Source: [Phialemoniopsis] sp. UDSM-2020
Taxonomy: Eukaryota > Ascomycota > Sordariomycetes > Thyridiales > Thyridiaceae
Assembly: GCA_018873225.1 (NCBI GenBank)
Contig: JAEILZ010000006.1
Coordinates: 2,108,001 to 2,172,000 of the forward strand
Direction: 5' to 3'
DNA: 64,000 bases
A program made the translations under genes and the position numbers. Shown piece by piece: positions 21,841-37,512 of the stretch (position 1 is its first letter; the number at the start of each line of letters is the position of its first letter). A model generated the notes under the pieces. The model was not told the DNA's origin, did not search any database, and saw only the letters and a program-made list of their open reading frames with translations.

Positions 21841-22970
21841 ATGAGACGCACGCTGCCCAGACTCGCCGCCGCCGGCCGCGGTAGCGGCAGCGGCTCAGCG
21901 CGCACCGTCTCCGACGCAACGCGCTTCACCCAGACCACGCCGCACGCCACCTCGAAGCCGGGAGCAGCATCAGCAGCGAAGAAGACGGAGGCCTCTTCGA
22001 GGTTCCCGCCACCGGCCTCGTCGGGCGTGAATTCGCGGTCCGCAGACGGCGGCAGGGGGAGGAGACCTACGGCAGCCGCGGCAGCAGCGGAGCCGGCGCC
22101 CCTCAACGAGACGCCCGAGCAAAAGGTGGCGCGCCTGCGCGCCGCGCACCTGGCGGCCAAGAACGCAGAGGTGTCGGCGTTTGACAAGTTCATCTCGAGC
22201 GGGCGGAGGGTCTTTGACTCGGCGCACAAGGTCACGATAGTCGGGCTGATCGGGTTCACGGGTACGCTCCCAAGCCATCCCGGGTCTCTCATCGGGCAAG
22301 CAGCTGACGATTACCTTCCTTCTTTCTAGCAATCGCCGCCCTCCTGACCGTCTACACGACCGCCGACATGATCATGTACAACCGCAAGCGCAAGGCCGAG
22401 TTCCTCGCCGCGCAGGAGAAGATGGAGGCCGACTCGCTCGAGGCCGCCCGCCTCGCCTACATGCGCGGCGACGCCACCGAGGAGCAGGTCGCCCTCGTCG
22501 AGGAGGCCAACGCCGCCGCCGAGGCCGCGGGCGCCGAGGGCAGGCACATCTTCAAGATGCCCGGCGCTCTGACCTCCACAGCCGAGTCACAAACAGTAGC
22601 ACCGGCGGCGGCGGGTGTAGCAGCAGCGGGCGAAGAATTGGCAGCAGCAGACGGCAAGCAGAAGTCGGGTGGCTCCTGGAGGTCGTGGATATTCGCCAAC
22701 CTCAAGAACGAGGAGGAGGGCGAGAGTGTGGGCACGTCGCAGGCCCGCCTGGGCTACGAGTCCTTGAGCGAGGACGACGACAACGCCATCGTGCGGGACA
22801 GCGACGTCATACGGGCCATCGAGGACAAGCAGGCGTACCTGAAGCAGAAGGCCAAGGCCGCCCTCGAGCAGGAGAAGGAGAACCAGCGCAAGGGTGGGCC
22901 GCTCGACCGGGTCGGTATTGACGGCGCACCTGCTACGGAGAAGCCGGCGAAGAAGTGGTGGATCTTTTAA
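21841..22970 (+). CDS. COX14-domain mitochondrial protein (cytochrome c oxidase assembly type), two exons
   Basis: Exons 21841-22261 and 22330-22970 give 353 aa. The first 25 residues are rich in Arg, Ala and Ser with no acid, as in a mitochondrial presequence. After a low-complexity Ala/Pro stretch comes TPEQKVARLRAAHLAAK, then FDKFISSGRRVFDSAHK and one membrane span (VTIVGLIGFTGAIAALLTVYTTADM) that crosses the splice junction, followed by YNRKRKAEF. This arrangement is that of the fungal cytochrome oxidase c assembly (COX14-like) domain. The tail is Ala/Glu-rich with a predicted coiled region (YLKQKAKAALEQEKENQRK) and ends KKWWIF. It probably sits in the inner mitochondrial membrane and assists early complex IV assembly. 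It is much longer than the yeast protein, mostly through disordered tails. Confidence 0.75.
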
Positions 22971-23664
22971 GTCTCACCTCGGCAGCTGAAAACAGCTTGC
23001 TAGGCCATGGTGTGGGCAACATTGGGTACGAGGATGTCGACCAGAGGCAGGCTCGTCAAAGACTGTATTATATTGTTGTAGGAACGCAAGAAAGATGCAT
23101 GAGAACGGCGTCAGGACATAGGGATGTACTTATAGACATCATCAGCTCCTCACGTCTCTACTATACTGAACCATATAAGCTTTCCCTTGTTCAACTAGCA
23201 GCCAAGCGCAAGGAAAGGAATCAAGACAGAGTGAAGATACAATTGTATGACGCTGAATGTACCGGTGTGGACCTTTGCGCTGTTGGCATAGTCCTACTTA
23301 TGTGCTGTATGTACGAAGAATAACCGGGGACAGATCGCTGGTCCCTCAAACGCCACCAAAAGCCAACCCATGCTCGAGTCTCGTCTGTACTCGGCGTGTC
23401 AATGCTAGACAATGATGAAGACATAGAGAGAAAATGAAAAGAACGAATGATGAGGCATGCTCATGAAACAAATGTGCTGCTGCCAACCCAGACATGGCCC
23501 ATTTTCAAGGCTAGTCTGATAAACACCCCCTTGATACCGTCCACGATAAGCTAAGCTGGCTTGTTATTGTGCATGTCCTGAACACCTTGGCGCAGGGACT
23601 CTTGCCATCCTTGGCGCAGGGACTCCTTCCATCCCGGCTCTCCAACTAGACACTTCTGCCCTTC
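22971..23664. other. Convergent 3' region
   Basis: No gene seen. It contains a 24-bp direct tandem duplication at 23585-23632, given separately. Confidence 0.5.
23585..23632. repeat. Two-copy 24-bp tandem repeat
   Basis: Two adjacent copies that begin CCTTGGCGCAGGGACT at 23585-23608 and 23609-23632, differing at two positions. It lies downstream of the stop of the minus-strand gene and has no evident function. Confidence 0.85.
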
Positions 23665-24869
23665 CTATGACACAATAATGTGATTGAAGTGTCCAGGAAC
23701 CTTGTTGCGACATTTCTCGCAGTCAGCTCGGTATCCTATACTGAACGACTTCTTCATGCCGGGTTGAAGGGTCCAATTGTTGAGGGTGTGTCTACTTCGT
23801 GTATGGCCTTTCCTGGGGGATGGCGTTGTGGGAGAGTCGGTGTCCATGGCATTCGCGGTAGGAGGACTGCCGTGTTCCGTGCAGCCGTTTTGGAGCTCTG
23901 ATGACTGAGATTCATCACCGAGATAAGACGGAAGACTCATGGTAGAGTCGGAACGAGGTGGCATGTTGGAGAAGGCGGCAGCATGCTGAGTTCGGAAATG
24001 CGAGACGCTATCCAGAATCATATCTGGGCTGCCCATTTCCTCACCTCCACTCTCGCTAATAGGCGAAGGCAAGGGACGGTTTTGAACGGGATTCCACGAG
24101 GATATGGCATTATGATTGAGATTTCGAGGGGCAGAACCATCGGGAGCTCCGTTGCTGGGATCTGCTTGCGAATGAGTGCATTGCATCCCGGAGTTGGTCT
24201 GCATAATGTTGCCAGCGGCGCCACCCCAGTTATTGCCACGAACCTGAGCAGCAAAGCTTGGCTGAATGGGCGTTGGCATCCTGCCTGTGATGCTGGGGGC
24301 GATAGGATCTGGTTGGAAAGCTCCAGGCTGGAGGTGATGCTGGCTCATGACTGCTGCCGTTTCCACACCAGCCATTCCCATATCCATATCCATATCTGCT
24401 CCGGCCTGGGCTGGATTGATTGACCAAGGCTCCTGTTCCTGCTGACCCTGTTGACATTGTCCAAAAGATCCATGATGGCCGCTGAAGCTGTTTATCGCAC
24501 CTTCGGTATCGGACACCGGTGTGATGTTGCGAGGAGGTGACTGGGCTGTCTCGGAAAACGATAGAGACTGGAAACTTGGAGGCGGAGAAGAACGCTTGGC
24601 GAGAGGGGATGATCGGAGGGGAAGAGCATGATGCCGTTTCTGAAGATATGTGTTAGCCAGCGTGAAGACACAAACAAATGTCGCCCAAAATGGCCTTGGG
24701 TTGTGGTTCTCCGTCTTGGAAGCAGCACGGGCTTGTGCATGTTGGTACTTACGTTGCGATGCTCGCCAAAGCCGCAGGCGCTGCTGCTTGTCAGGTCGGC
24801 CGAGTCATCCTCGTGGAGGCGCTTCAAACTGCCATGTGGCCCCGGAGACGAGTTGGGGTGAGCAAACAT
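23665..24869 (-). CDS. Low-complexity fungal protein of unknown function, two exons
   Basis: Minus-strand exons 24869-24753 and 24639-23665 join in phase 0 across a 113-nt intron (GTAAGT...TTCAG) and give 363 aa. Most of the protein is rich in Ser, Pro, Gln, Asn and Met and is probably disordered, with a short MDMDMGM run. The last 40 residues are different: NNWTLQPGMKKSFSIGYR followed by a Cys-x2-Cys pair (DCEKCRNKVPGHFNHI). The ordered, Cys-bearing tail suggests a conserved short motif or small metal-binding element at the C-terminus. I do not recognise a named family. Ser-Pro sites such as SPLAK and SPRKG would suit cell-cycle kinase control, but that is only a guess. Neighbours give no clue. 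Confidence 0.65.
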
Positions 24870-29307
<4,438 letters not shown>

Positions 29308-29704
29308 GGAAGCCGAAAAATGGAGGATTCCGTAATTTGTTTTTCGATACATGTGCATGGTGCTCCGAGAAATCTTTTGGGAATTGGGAAAAGTTTAGGC
29401 GTAGCATAATTTGCCCTTCGTATAGAATGAAATGAGACGAGATAAGATGTCAGCCGGAAGAATCCTTATCCCCAACTCCCCTCTTGAGGTCTCCATATTG
29501 ATCTCATCTAGCGGGCCATGCAACATCACTGACAAGACAATTTGATCGTGACATGTCTGTGACAGCTCATTTTAAAAGAGCTATCTTGAGATGTCGTGGG
29601 AAAGAGGGCCATACGGGAGGGAGGGGCACCGTCACTGAAATCAATTCTCAGATATTAGCATTAGGTCAGACATCGTCAATGAACATCTAAAATCTCATAC
29701 CGGC
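29308..29704. other. Convergent 3' region
   Basis: No gene seen between the DAHP synthase stop and the stop of the next minus-strand gene. Confidence 0.5.
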
Positions 29705-30456
29705 CTAGCCCGTCCCACGATGCGTAGACTCCCCTTCTAGAGGCGAATATGCTCCCCTTCCAACATCGTCCCTAGGGTTCCTGAACCCGCCCCCGTTCCC
29801 ACCACCGCCAAACGCACTGCCCATCCTACTCGCCAGCCCGCCGAGCCCTCCTCCTCCTCCCGCGCCCGCCCTGCCCGAGCCCGGCGCCCGCCCGTTGCTG
29901 CCGCCGCCGCCCAGGCCCTTCTGCTGCTCGCGCAGCTCCATGACGCGCTGCGCGCCGGCCCAGCCCAGCAGGCCCAGCGTGCCGAGGATGAAGGCCCACA
30001 CGATGATCTGGTCCTTGCGGCTGTCGCGCTGGAAGCACATGGTCACGACGTCCTTCTCCTCGGCGCCCTCGCAGATGGGCAGGTTGTACTGCAGGCAGAA
30101 GGCGCGGTTGCACTGCGAGCAGCTCGACGAGGCGGCGCGCTTGTCGAGCATGGATGCGGCGGCGGTGGCGGTCGACGTCGCGGTCGCTTCTGCTGCCGGA
30201 GGCGGCGCCGGCGGGTTTTGGACGCCGTTGTCGCTGCCGGGGCGCTGGGGCCCGAGGGGGATGATGGTGCTGTTTTGGAAGCATGTGCATTTGCAGAATG
30301 TTGGCGCCGCTGTTGGGGTCGAGGGTGTTAGCATTGGGGGCTGCGTAGGAGGAAGAATGACTGGGAGGGTAGCTTACAAGCTGCGGCCAAGGAGGCCATC
30401 AGGCCTAGCAAGAACAGTAGTATTGGTAGCCGAGCCATCTTGATGTTCGCCATCAT
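29705..30456 (-). CDS. Cys-rich single-pass membrane protein of unknown function, two exons
   Basis: Minus-strand exons 30456-30378 and 30309-29705 give 227 aa. A signal peptide (PILLFLLGLMASLAAA) ends near the splice junction. The lumenal part begins with a tight Cys cluster (TFCKCTCFQNSTIIPL), and has a second one (SSSCSQCNRAFCLQYNLPIC) after a Pro/Ala linker. A C-F-Q-R-D-S-R-K-D segment leads into one membrane span (IIVWAFILGTLGLLGWAGA). The cytosolic tail is Gly-rich. The layout (signal peptide, two Cys clusters, one span, Gly-rich tail) is a clear type I membrane protein, and it looks like a conserved fungal family, but I cannot attach a function. Two ATGs in tandem begin the frame; the first was used. 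It is divergent from the mL50 gene with a 269-bp gap. Confidence 0.7.
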
Positions 30457-30725
30457 ACAACCCAAGTGCAATGGATGGAGGTTATGCGTTGCCCTTTTCT
30501 CCAACTCGTCGCTTTGATGGGTGTCCCGTTTGGAGTGCAGCCTGCCGGATCGGTGGCAGCTGTAAATTCGACCAAATGCACGAGCCACTAAGGTCATGCA
30601 AGAGCTCCACTCTTTTCTATTGTCGCGCGATTGGTTTCCCCAAATTTTCTGAAGCAAGCAGGAGTAGCTCGTGACCCGACTCTGGAAAAGGGAGTATTGC
30701 CTGCTTCTATCACACAACCGACACA

Positions 30726-31879
30726 ATGAGGCGGATAGCGAGGATACGGACAGCTTCGGCGCTGTTGCGCCCCAGGGCGACAGTGCCCATGTCTTTCCCC
30801 AATGCCTCCCAACGCACGACGGCCCCCGTCTGCCTCAGGAGATCGATCTCGACGTATCGCCCTCTGTACAACAAGCAGACCGAGGAGCTCCAGGCGCAAG
30901 AGGAGGAAGTTGCGCTCGAGGGATATGAAGCCGAACCCGTCGACATACAGACCGAACTTCAACTACCCCCGGAGGTTGTGAAGGCGCCGCGGCCCGACGA
31001 GATCACCGATTCATCCTACGTTCCCGCCGACAATGCCGAAGGTCTGGAGGAAGTCGGCGGCCTGACTGGCTACTGGGAGACGGAAGAGCACTGGAGCCCG
31101 TCCGTGGACATCCGAGGATTTGGCCCCTTCACCAAAGTCACGGATCCCGCCGCTCTCGAGGTCTACGCGAGGAGAGCAGTCATCGAGGCCATCGCGGTGC
31201 GAGACGCATCGGAGAAGAAGGTTGGCCTGACTGGGTTATGGGAGCGTGGCGGCCAGGAGGAGCAGGCCAAGGCTTTGGGACTGCAGGTAGAGGTCGCAGA
31301 GGACGGCGTCGCCTCGCTCAAGGGCGACGCTCAGGCTGTGGTAAAGGGTCTCGCATGGGATTCCGAGGCGGAGGCCAGCGCTGTTGCCGATGCTGGTATT
31401 GAGGCTGCTGAGGCACAAGAGCTGCTGCAGTCGTGGGATGCAAGCTGGAAGCGGATATCGCTCGAGGACCCAGCTCTCAAGTTTGCTGTACGCTACGATC
31501 TCCTTGGCTCACCCACCCTCAGTGATGAAGCTAACCTCAGATACTTCTACAGGTTACCAAGCGTATCCAACAACTCACGGGCCACATCCTCCCCGATGCT
31601 AAGCTCGCATCAGCCCGAAGCGTCGGTGCTCTGCTGAACGTTCTAGTCGCACCACCCAAGCCCAAGAAGCTGGCGGAGGAGATCATCGCCAGCGGCGAGT
31701 TGCCCAGCCTGCCCAACGTCACCGTGCACGCGCGGAGGGTAACGCCGATTGACAAGGAGAAGGCCATCGGCCGGTGGAAGGTCATTGTGGAGGAGCTGGA
31801 GAAGCGGGAGCTTCCCATCACTGGTTCCGGTGGCTATGGCAAGCCCGTGGAGAAGAGGTGGGCTACTGGTCAGGTCTAA
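30726..31879 (+). CDS. Mitochondrial large-subunit ribosomal protein mL50 type, two exons
   Basis: Exons 30726-31487 and 31553-31879 give 362 aa. The N-terminus is rich in Arg, Ser, Thr and Ala (RRIARIRTASALLRPRA), a typical matrix-targeting sequence. A central region has GYWETEEHWSPSVDIRGFGPF and an acidic helical part. The second exon carries the most conserved block: VTKRIQQLTGHILPDAKLA, KPKKLAEEI, LPNVTVHARRVTPIDKEK-type residues and GRWKVIVEELEKRELP. This fits the 39S-subunit family that includes mL50 (MRPL50, yeast Mrpl13). The intron is 65 nt with a CTAAC at 31531-31535. Its role is structural, in the mitochondrial ribosome. The family call rests on memory of the C-terminal block and was not checked by search. 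Confidence 0.75.
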
Positions 31880-32367
31880 ACTCGATCCAATCGGGACCTA
31901 CATGTTGCTGGGCTGGTGTGATATCCTGTACACTATGAAGTCTGTACGACTTGGGGTGGTCTGAAGCAGCAAAGATGTCGGCGAGACTGTATGTCTGGAA
32001 GGGGCTCTTGTAGAATATAATGTAGCATATGTCAAAATAAGGCACATCATGGCTGTTTTCTGATCGATTCTTCTGTTGGTTTAACTCATATACATAGAAG
32101 TGTGTAGGTTGCTCCTTATATCCTGAGACTCTCTCTTCATCATCGCCCTCCATCATCAGTGCCGGAGCCTGATTGTTCGTCAAGGCTGCGAGGCTTGCAT
32201 GATCTAGACAAGTCCAGATGCACTGGTGTTTCCTTGGCCAGTGACACTCATCATGGAATGCATGCGGTCTATCTTGGACCGACGTCTGCTGCTCCAATGG
32301 GATTCCAGACCCAGGCAAGCCGTTCTCTTGACTTTCCCATAATACAGTGACCAATCTCATAGCTAGC
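31880..32367. other. Convergent 3' region
   Basis: No supported gene. A 180-codon minus-strand frame overlapping it starts inside the next gene's frame region and has no domain. Confidence 0.5.
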
Positions 32368-32739
32368 TCAACCTCTTCCAGACTGGCTGGCACTCCTGCC
32401 TCCACCCGTCGGCATGACCAGCATCGTGATGCCCAACGGGATGGGCAGCGGGAAAGGAACCGGATTGACAGGGCTCGCCATCATAGCGATGGAGAGCATC
32501 TGGTTGACCTGCTTGGTCGAGGGCGGCGGCGGTGGCGCCGGACGCGCTGCTGCCGAGGCGCTTGCACCGCTGCCGGCCGTTGACCTGGCGGTCGTCGTGC
32601 GCTTGGAGCGGGTGCGGTGCTGCCGCGGTTGGGACTGGCTGTTTGTTCTGGGGAAGGTGCTTTGTCCCGGGCGCGGGTTCGTAGAGTTTGCGCGCTGGTG
32701 CTGCTGCGCTCCTGACGGTGTTGATGCCTGTTGGGACAT
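32368..32739 (-). CDS. Small hypothetical protein, Ser/Gln/Arg-rich with hydrophobic C-terminal part
   Basis: A single-exon frame of 123 aa on the minus strand with a true ATG at 32739. The first half is disordered and basic (Ser, Gln, Arg, Thr; for example RTRSKRTTTAR), then a Pro run (RPAPPPPPSTK), then a hydrophobic segment (MLSIAMMASPVNPVPFPLPIPLGITMLVM) rich in Pro and Met. I do not recognise a family. Support is moderate: the codon choice (G/C in third position) is like the genes around it and there is no better frame on the other strand. The overlapping plus-strand frame of similar length is judged a shadow. It could have further exons. Confidence 0.45.
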   Translation of the reverse strand: MSQQASTPSGAQQHQRANSTNPRPGQSTFPRTNSQSQPRQHRTRSKRTTTARSTAGSGASASAAARPAPPPPPSTKQVNQMLSIAMMASPVNPVPFPLPIPLGITMLVMPTGGGRSASQSGRG

Positions 32740-34866
32740 GACGAGGGTGTAAGTGCTTGGTGGAGAGAGAAACGGAGTGTTCTTTGGGATAAGGCGCGAG
32801 ATGGGAAAATTCTACCACTTCGTAGAGCAACTTAAGTTCAGTTCATCGTTGCTTGTCAAACTTTTATGTACTTATAAGTAAATCATGAGTATCAATGGTA
32901 CATTTTCATACCGTCTTCTTGTTGTGGACAGTGCTTTCGCCCATCGTGCCACTTGTGATGTTGAAACGGTTTCATCCCCTGTCCTCGAAGACTTGAACAT
33001 ACGATGAGAGCACATCCTGCAAAAGACCACCAACAAGACGCGGCTTGAACACATCTGCTGGTCATAATTATCACCTGGGCAAGCAAAAGTCTAATTATCA
33101 CTTGGAAATGCACAGGAAGGGAAGAGCCGTTCCTTCGCAGATCCTACCTTCCGCACTGGACAGAAGGAGCATGCTACCCCAGCCCTGCAGAGCAAACGTC
33201 TCATCCGTCTTCACCATCAGAAGAGGCGAAGGGCTCGTTCGGTAGATATTCCATGGTCTGTCATTGACCGGTCGGGACCGCGCGGGCCCTTTCCAGTGTA
33301 CACGTTCTGATTTGCGGCGGATTCGGACTGAAGTCATCTCTGCAGCTCGTCGCAGAGAAGCATACGCCACTCGGCGCGGGATAGACCACAACGGGGCGAT
33401 CCTGTGATGCAATGAAAATGCACGGGTCGCACGGAGTGGTGGGACAGCCTTCTCATTGGCACCGGGGCCAGAGTCCTTGAACCCGGCGAGGGTGTGAGAT
33501 GGTTGCACGCAGCTCGTGGGCAGGTCGGCCTTGGCAGGAGAGAATGGAAGTGTAAGCAGTTTCTCGTGGTCTGCAACCATCGAGCATCATCCTTCTTGAC
33601 TAGGTGATATTGCATTCGCCATCGTTTCGTGCCGGGATCAGCGAGTTGCTAGGCAGCAGAATGCCCACAGAGCCCTCGCCGGACCTCACGACGATCAACC
33701 CGATGGGGCAGCTTGTCCCACCGACAAGGCTCAGCCGGCAGAAAAACGTGGGTTCTGGGCTGTATGCAATGCCTTGGCCAGCCTAGAGTGTACAGGATGC
33801 CGAGTCTCCGCTGTGCTGCATGATCGAAGTGTAACTTGCTCAACCTCCCTTCCCGATCTGTCTATCACGGACAGGCGAGGTTGCCGCCGACGGCACGCCG
33901 CGGGCAAGGCAAACAACAAAGGAATACGTAAGCTGTACGTTGAAGAATGACTTGGAAGTCTCGTCGGAGCGCGGGATGACCATCTCCAGATGTTGGGGGG
34001 ATGAAAACTCTCCATCTCCTCGTGACAATTAGGGAAAGTGCATCCCAGCAAGCTAACACAACAGACACGACTCCCGAAGCATGATCTCTGCTATCAAGAG
34101 TCAGCCTGCTCATCTGGCGGTGTACCAAGCCTAAGATGCCTTGGAAGCCCCACTGATAGCAGTAGTTCCGCTAAGCTTCTCGACTCTTCGTGTGCTGATG
34201 GACCTGAGGAGGGCTAGACTCGAGTCCGTCCAGAGACGGAGCTGAAGAGCAGAAGCGATCCGATCCGGCGCAAACCCCGCATGACACATTGTCCACTGCC
34301 GTCACTCTGCCGAGCAGTGCGCAGGGGCACAAAAGACGCAATGAAGGCAGCTTCCAGAACTCGGTGCCTGGGTAGAATCATGCCTCTTGACAGCGATTAT
34401 CCCGCGATGACGGAAAAGGGGGGGATGGAAGGCAAACATGCCACCTGAGGGTGCCCTATCAGGGGCCACGGTGCAGGGAGATGCCGCTGGAATGATGTCG
34501 CTGTGATCGCTAAAGTTGCCTAGTGCCGAGCAAGCAGGTCCTCTATCGGGCAACCCCGCGTCACCTGCTGCAAACTAAGCTGCTAGCGCGCGCGGTTTGT
34601 GCGTAAAAGCTGACTTGGATCGCATGCAGGCAATTCGTTCGTTGGAGAAACCGGCACAAACCACGCATTCTTGGCGCATCCAAGGGTCTCGACAGGTCGC
34701 CACTTAGACCAGAGCTGCTGTGTATTTAAATCGACGTCAGTTCCCCTCGATCTAGAGTCTAGTTTATCTCCTTCCAGACTCACACACCAACAAGACATCT
34801 CTGAATCAATCAAACATAACACTTTACAACCTTCTTCCAATTTCCAACCAACCAACAACAATCATC
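32740..34866. other. Intergenic region, 2.1 kb, before the metallothionein gene
   Basis: No supported gene. A 160-codon minus-strand frame at 33098-33580 has no domain. The last 140 bp are the metallothionein promoter and a C/A-rich leader. Confidence 0.5.
34722..34731 (+). promoter_or_regulatory. A/T-rich TATA-like element of the metallothionein gene
   Basis: GTATTTAAAT lies about 136-145 bp upstream of the ATG at 34867, the only such element in the 200 bp before the start. Confidence 0.4.
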
Positions 34867-35015
34867 ATGAAGGGCGACTGTGGATGCTCCGGAGCTTCTT
34901 CTTGCACCTGTGCAAGCGGCACCTGTTAGTTTTCAACCAGCTTCCCCTCCTCGACAGTCGACTAAAGCTAACCACATTTCCCACTCCAGGCACTTGCAGC
35001 AGCTGCGGCAAATAA
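34867..35015 (+). CDS. Copper-type metallothionein, 27 aa, two exons
   Basis: Exons 34867-34924 and 34990-35015 encode a 27-residue peptide with seven Cys at positions 5, 7, 13, 15, 20, 22 and 25. The pattern is C-x-C, C-x-C, C-x-C, then a single C, with Gly, Ser and Ala between them and no aromatic residue (starting MKGDCGCSGASSC). This is the spacing of the short copper metallothionein of Neurospora-type fungi, so it should chelate Cu(I) in the cytosol. The intron is 65 nt (GTTAGT...TCCAG) with a CTAAC at 34968-34972 and splits a Cys codon after its first base, so an unspliced message would end at once in TAG. The gene is too short for normal open-frame searches. Induction by metal is likely for the family; no metal-response element was identified. 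Confidence 0.93.
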
Positions 35016-36058
35016 GCCAAGCACCTCCGATGACAATTCCTACTTTGTGACCACAGTCCCTACTATATCACCATTTCGACTTTTTCCTTTTGCGGTCATG
35101 AGATGAGTTCCGAGGCATAGCGGCGGTTGGGGTGATCAAGGGTGGGCGGTGTTTTGTGACATGGGGTTGTAGAATTGCTTGCTTCTTGGGACTCGAGATT
35201 GTTTTAAAGGAGGTTGAGATGCTCAAATAGCCACTCCTTCAATACCATTGATGATAAACGCATGTATTCTCTTCACATTTACCAATGCCTGTGATGCTAC
35301 GGCTAAAGTTTTCTCTTTTTCGTGTCGAGATCTGCCCACCACTGCCTACCACTTCCGTTCCCCACCAACCTGCGACTGCGTTGTCCTGTCTCAGTTCAAG
35401 CTGGGGAAAACATTGAACCCATTCCGACTCATAATGTATGTAGGGGAGTTCTGATCCTGGGACTGCAAATGTCAACTGTAGGGTCGTGCCGAACCATGGC
35501 CATCAATGGTCAGGTGGTCGTACTTGGACTCGACTGATGATAAGCCCCACTTTGGTGCGAGCTCGTCCGAGTTGATACGAGCTGATCCGGCACCAGCAGT
35601 GCTGACTTTCTTCCCCTGAAGCTTGATTATTCAGGTAGACACACCAATGCTGGAGTTGTCTCAGTGCGGCTTGCATAATAAACTACCTACGGGTAGGCTA
35701 TGTGCGCGATACGAGCCCACTTACAGCAATCGTGAAGTCCTCATCTTTGTCATATCCTTGCAGAAAATAAAGTTCCTATGGCGACATTGCGTCAATTCAT
35801 GCTGCTTGACCTTAGTAAAACGGACCAGGCTGCACAACATCATCATTTCTAAGCATCCGTAAGAATAGAATCAGGATCATTCCTCCTGTCAACCTCGATC
35901 ACTATATAAGTCCAAGACAATGACCGCATTCGAAGACACTCAATGCAATACCAGCACAACTTCAACTCACTCGAACTCCAATCGAAAAATCAATCGATCT
36001 TGACAATTTGACCATCTTTACTACCATCTCACTTGAATATCATAACCCGACAAACACC
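35016..36058. other. Intergenic region between metallothionein and NmrA-like gene
   Basis: No supported gene. Contains the metallothionein 3' region and the promoter of the next gene, with a TATA box at 35903. Confidence 0.5.
35903..35910 (+). promoter_or_regulatory. TATA box of the NmrA-like gene
   Basis: TATATAAG lies about 150 bp upstream of the ATG at 36059. Confidence 0.45.
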
Positions 36059-37144
36059 ATGTCTACCTCGCCTCGTATCCTTGTAACCGCTGCCACTGGC
36101 AACATCGGCGGGACGATCCTGAACACCCTTGCAAAGGCGACCGACTCTGTGTTGCAGAACGAGCCGATCTTTGCATTGGTCCGCGGCCAAGACCGCGCTG
36201 CTGCCTTCAAGTCGGCCTATGGCGACCGGGTCCAAACCGTCGTCCTAGACGATTTTGAAGACGCCAAAGCCATCATCTCTACAGCCGCGCAGTACGACAT
36301 CATCATCAATTCGGCTCCGGGATTCCACCCGACCTTCGCCGTGAATCTGCTGGAAGGCCTCGCCCAGCGCAAGGCGTCGACCGGCCGCGACGCCTGGTTG
36401 ATCCACACCTCGGGCACCTCTGACTTCTCGGACCAGCCTAACTCTGGCAAATACGTTGAGAAGGCGGGTGTTCGCGAATTTGACGACGCTAAAGAGGATT
36501 TCTTTGCCTATCACAAGGAACGCGAGGCCCTCAGCAACTATGCGCAGCGTACCGTAGAGGTGGCTGTGGTTGAAAAAGGATTGGAGCTCGGTGTCAAGAC
36601 CCTTGTCATTACGAGCCCGACCACCTTTGGTTTCGGCACGGGGCTATTCAACAAGACTAGCATCCAGGTTCCAGTGTATCTCCAGCTCACTCTCCAGGCT
36701 GGACACGGTATCGTCGTCGGCGATGGCAAGGCCGAGTGGGACCATGTTCACATCGAGGATGTGGCCGACCTCTACCGACTCGCACTTGTGAACATCCTGA
36801 AGGATGGCGGCAAGGACGTTCCCTACGGAGCCAAGGGCATCATCTTTACTGCCAATGGTCGGCACACTTGGAAGGAGGCTGCGCAGTTGGCCGCGGATGC
36901 AGCCTTTGAGGCTGGCAAGATCTCTGACAACACGGTCCGCAGTGTTGTCTTGAAGGAGTTCACCCAACACCTTATCAAGTTGATTCCTTTCGCAGACGAG
37001 GACTTTGCCGAGTTGGCATTCTCGAGCAACTCGCGAGGTGTTGCAAACGTGGCCAAGCAGCTGGGCTGGAAGCCAACCAGGGGCGAGGAGGTATGGAAGC
37101 AGGACTTTAAGAACACTCTGCAGCTGATTCTTCAGAAGCAGTGA
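36059..37144 (+). CDS. NmrA-like / NAD(P)-dependent epimerase-type protein
   Basis: A single exon of 361 aa. The ATG at 36059 follows CAAACACC and directly precedes the Rossmann strand; upstream codons in frame lack ATG. The nucleotide-binding motif is VTAATGNIGGTI (GxxGxxG type), followed by LVRGQDRAAAF and VVLDDFEDA. HTSGTSDF and YHKEREAL fall where an extended SDR would carry its catalytic Ser/Thr and Tyr-x3-Lys; the Tyr and Lys are spaced YHK, not YxxxK, so catalysis is doubtful. WDHVHIEDVADLYRLAL is the usual late motif of NAD-dependent epimerase relatives. It may be a redox-sensing regulator or an unspecified reductase acting in the cytosol. A second NmrA-like gene of different length is at 56324-57314. 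Confidence 0.75.
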   Translation: MSTSPRILVTAATGNIGGTILNTLAKATDSVLQNEPIFALVRGQDRAAAFKSAYGDRVQTVVLDDFEDAKAIISTAAQYDIIINSAPGFHPTFAVNLLEGLAQRKASTGRDAWLIHTSGTSDFSDQPNSGKYVEKAGVREFDDAKEDFFAYHKEREALSNYAQRTVEVAVVEKGLELGVKTLVITSPTTFGFGTGLFNKTSIQVPVYLQLTLQAGHGIVVGDGKAEWDHVHIEDVADLYRLALVNILKDGGKDVPYGAKGIIFTANGRHTWKEAAQLAADAAFEAGKISDNTVRSVVLKEFTQHLIKLIPFADEDFAELAFSSNSRGVANVAKQLGWKPTRGEEVWKQDFKNTLQLILQKQ

Positions 37145-37512
37145 TTTGGAGGGTTTTCTTAACGGTACGGGTTCTTGGTGAAGTCTCATTTTCAGATCCT
37201 AGATAGCAAATGCAACGTCGTTGATGTCAAGCTTACTCACACGCTTACTACCTTTGCCAAGATCTGCAGGTCATGACAGGCTATCCATGCAGCTTCTAGA
37301 TCGTCGTCTCACTAACAAAAGACCATGTCCGTGCCCCACCCGCATCGAAATTGCGTCTTTCAGCCACCCCGTATCGAGCCAAACGCGTTACCGTGCAGGC
37401 GGTGCGACCCTGAAACAAAATTTCTTGTCCTGTCGTGAAGCCAAGACGTCAAGTGCCGAGTATGCGATCCTCACCCCGCGATTAAGCTCTTGTCTCGAGC
37501 TTGACCCCCGTC
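37145..37512. other. Short intergenic region
   Basis: No gene seen; it separates two genes read in the same direction. Confidence 0.5.

Noticed and set aside
33098..33580. 160-codon minus-strand frame
   Set aside because: No domain, no neighbour exon and no bias in codon choice; likely incidental.
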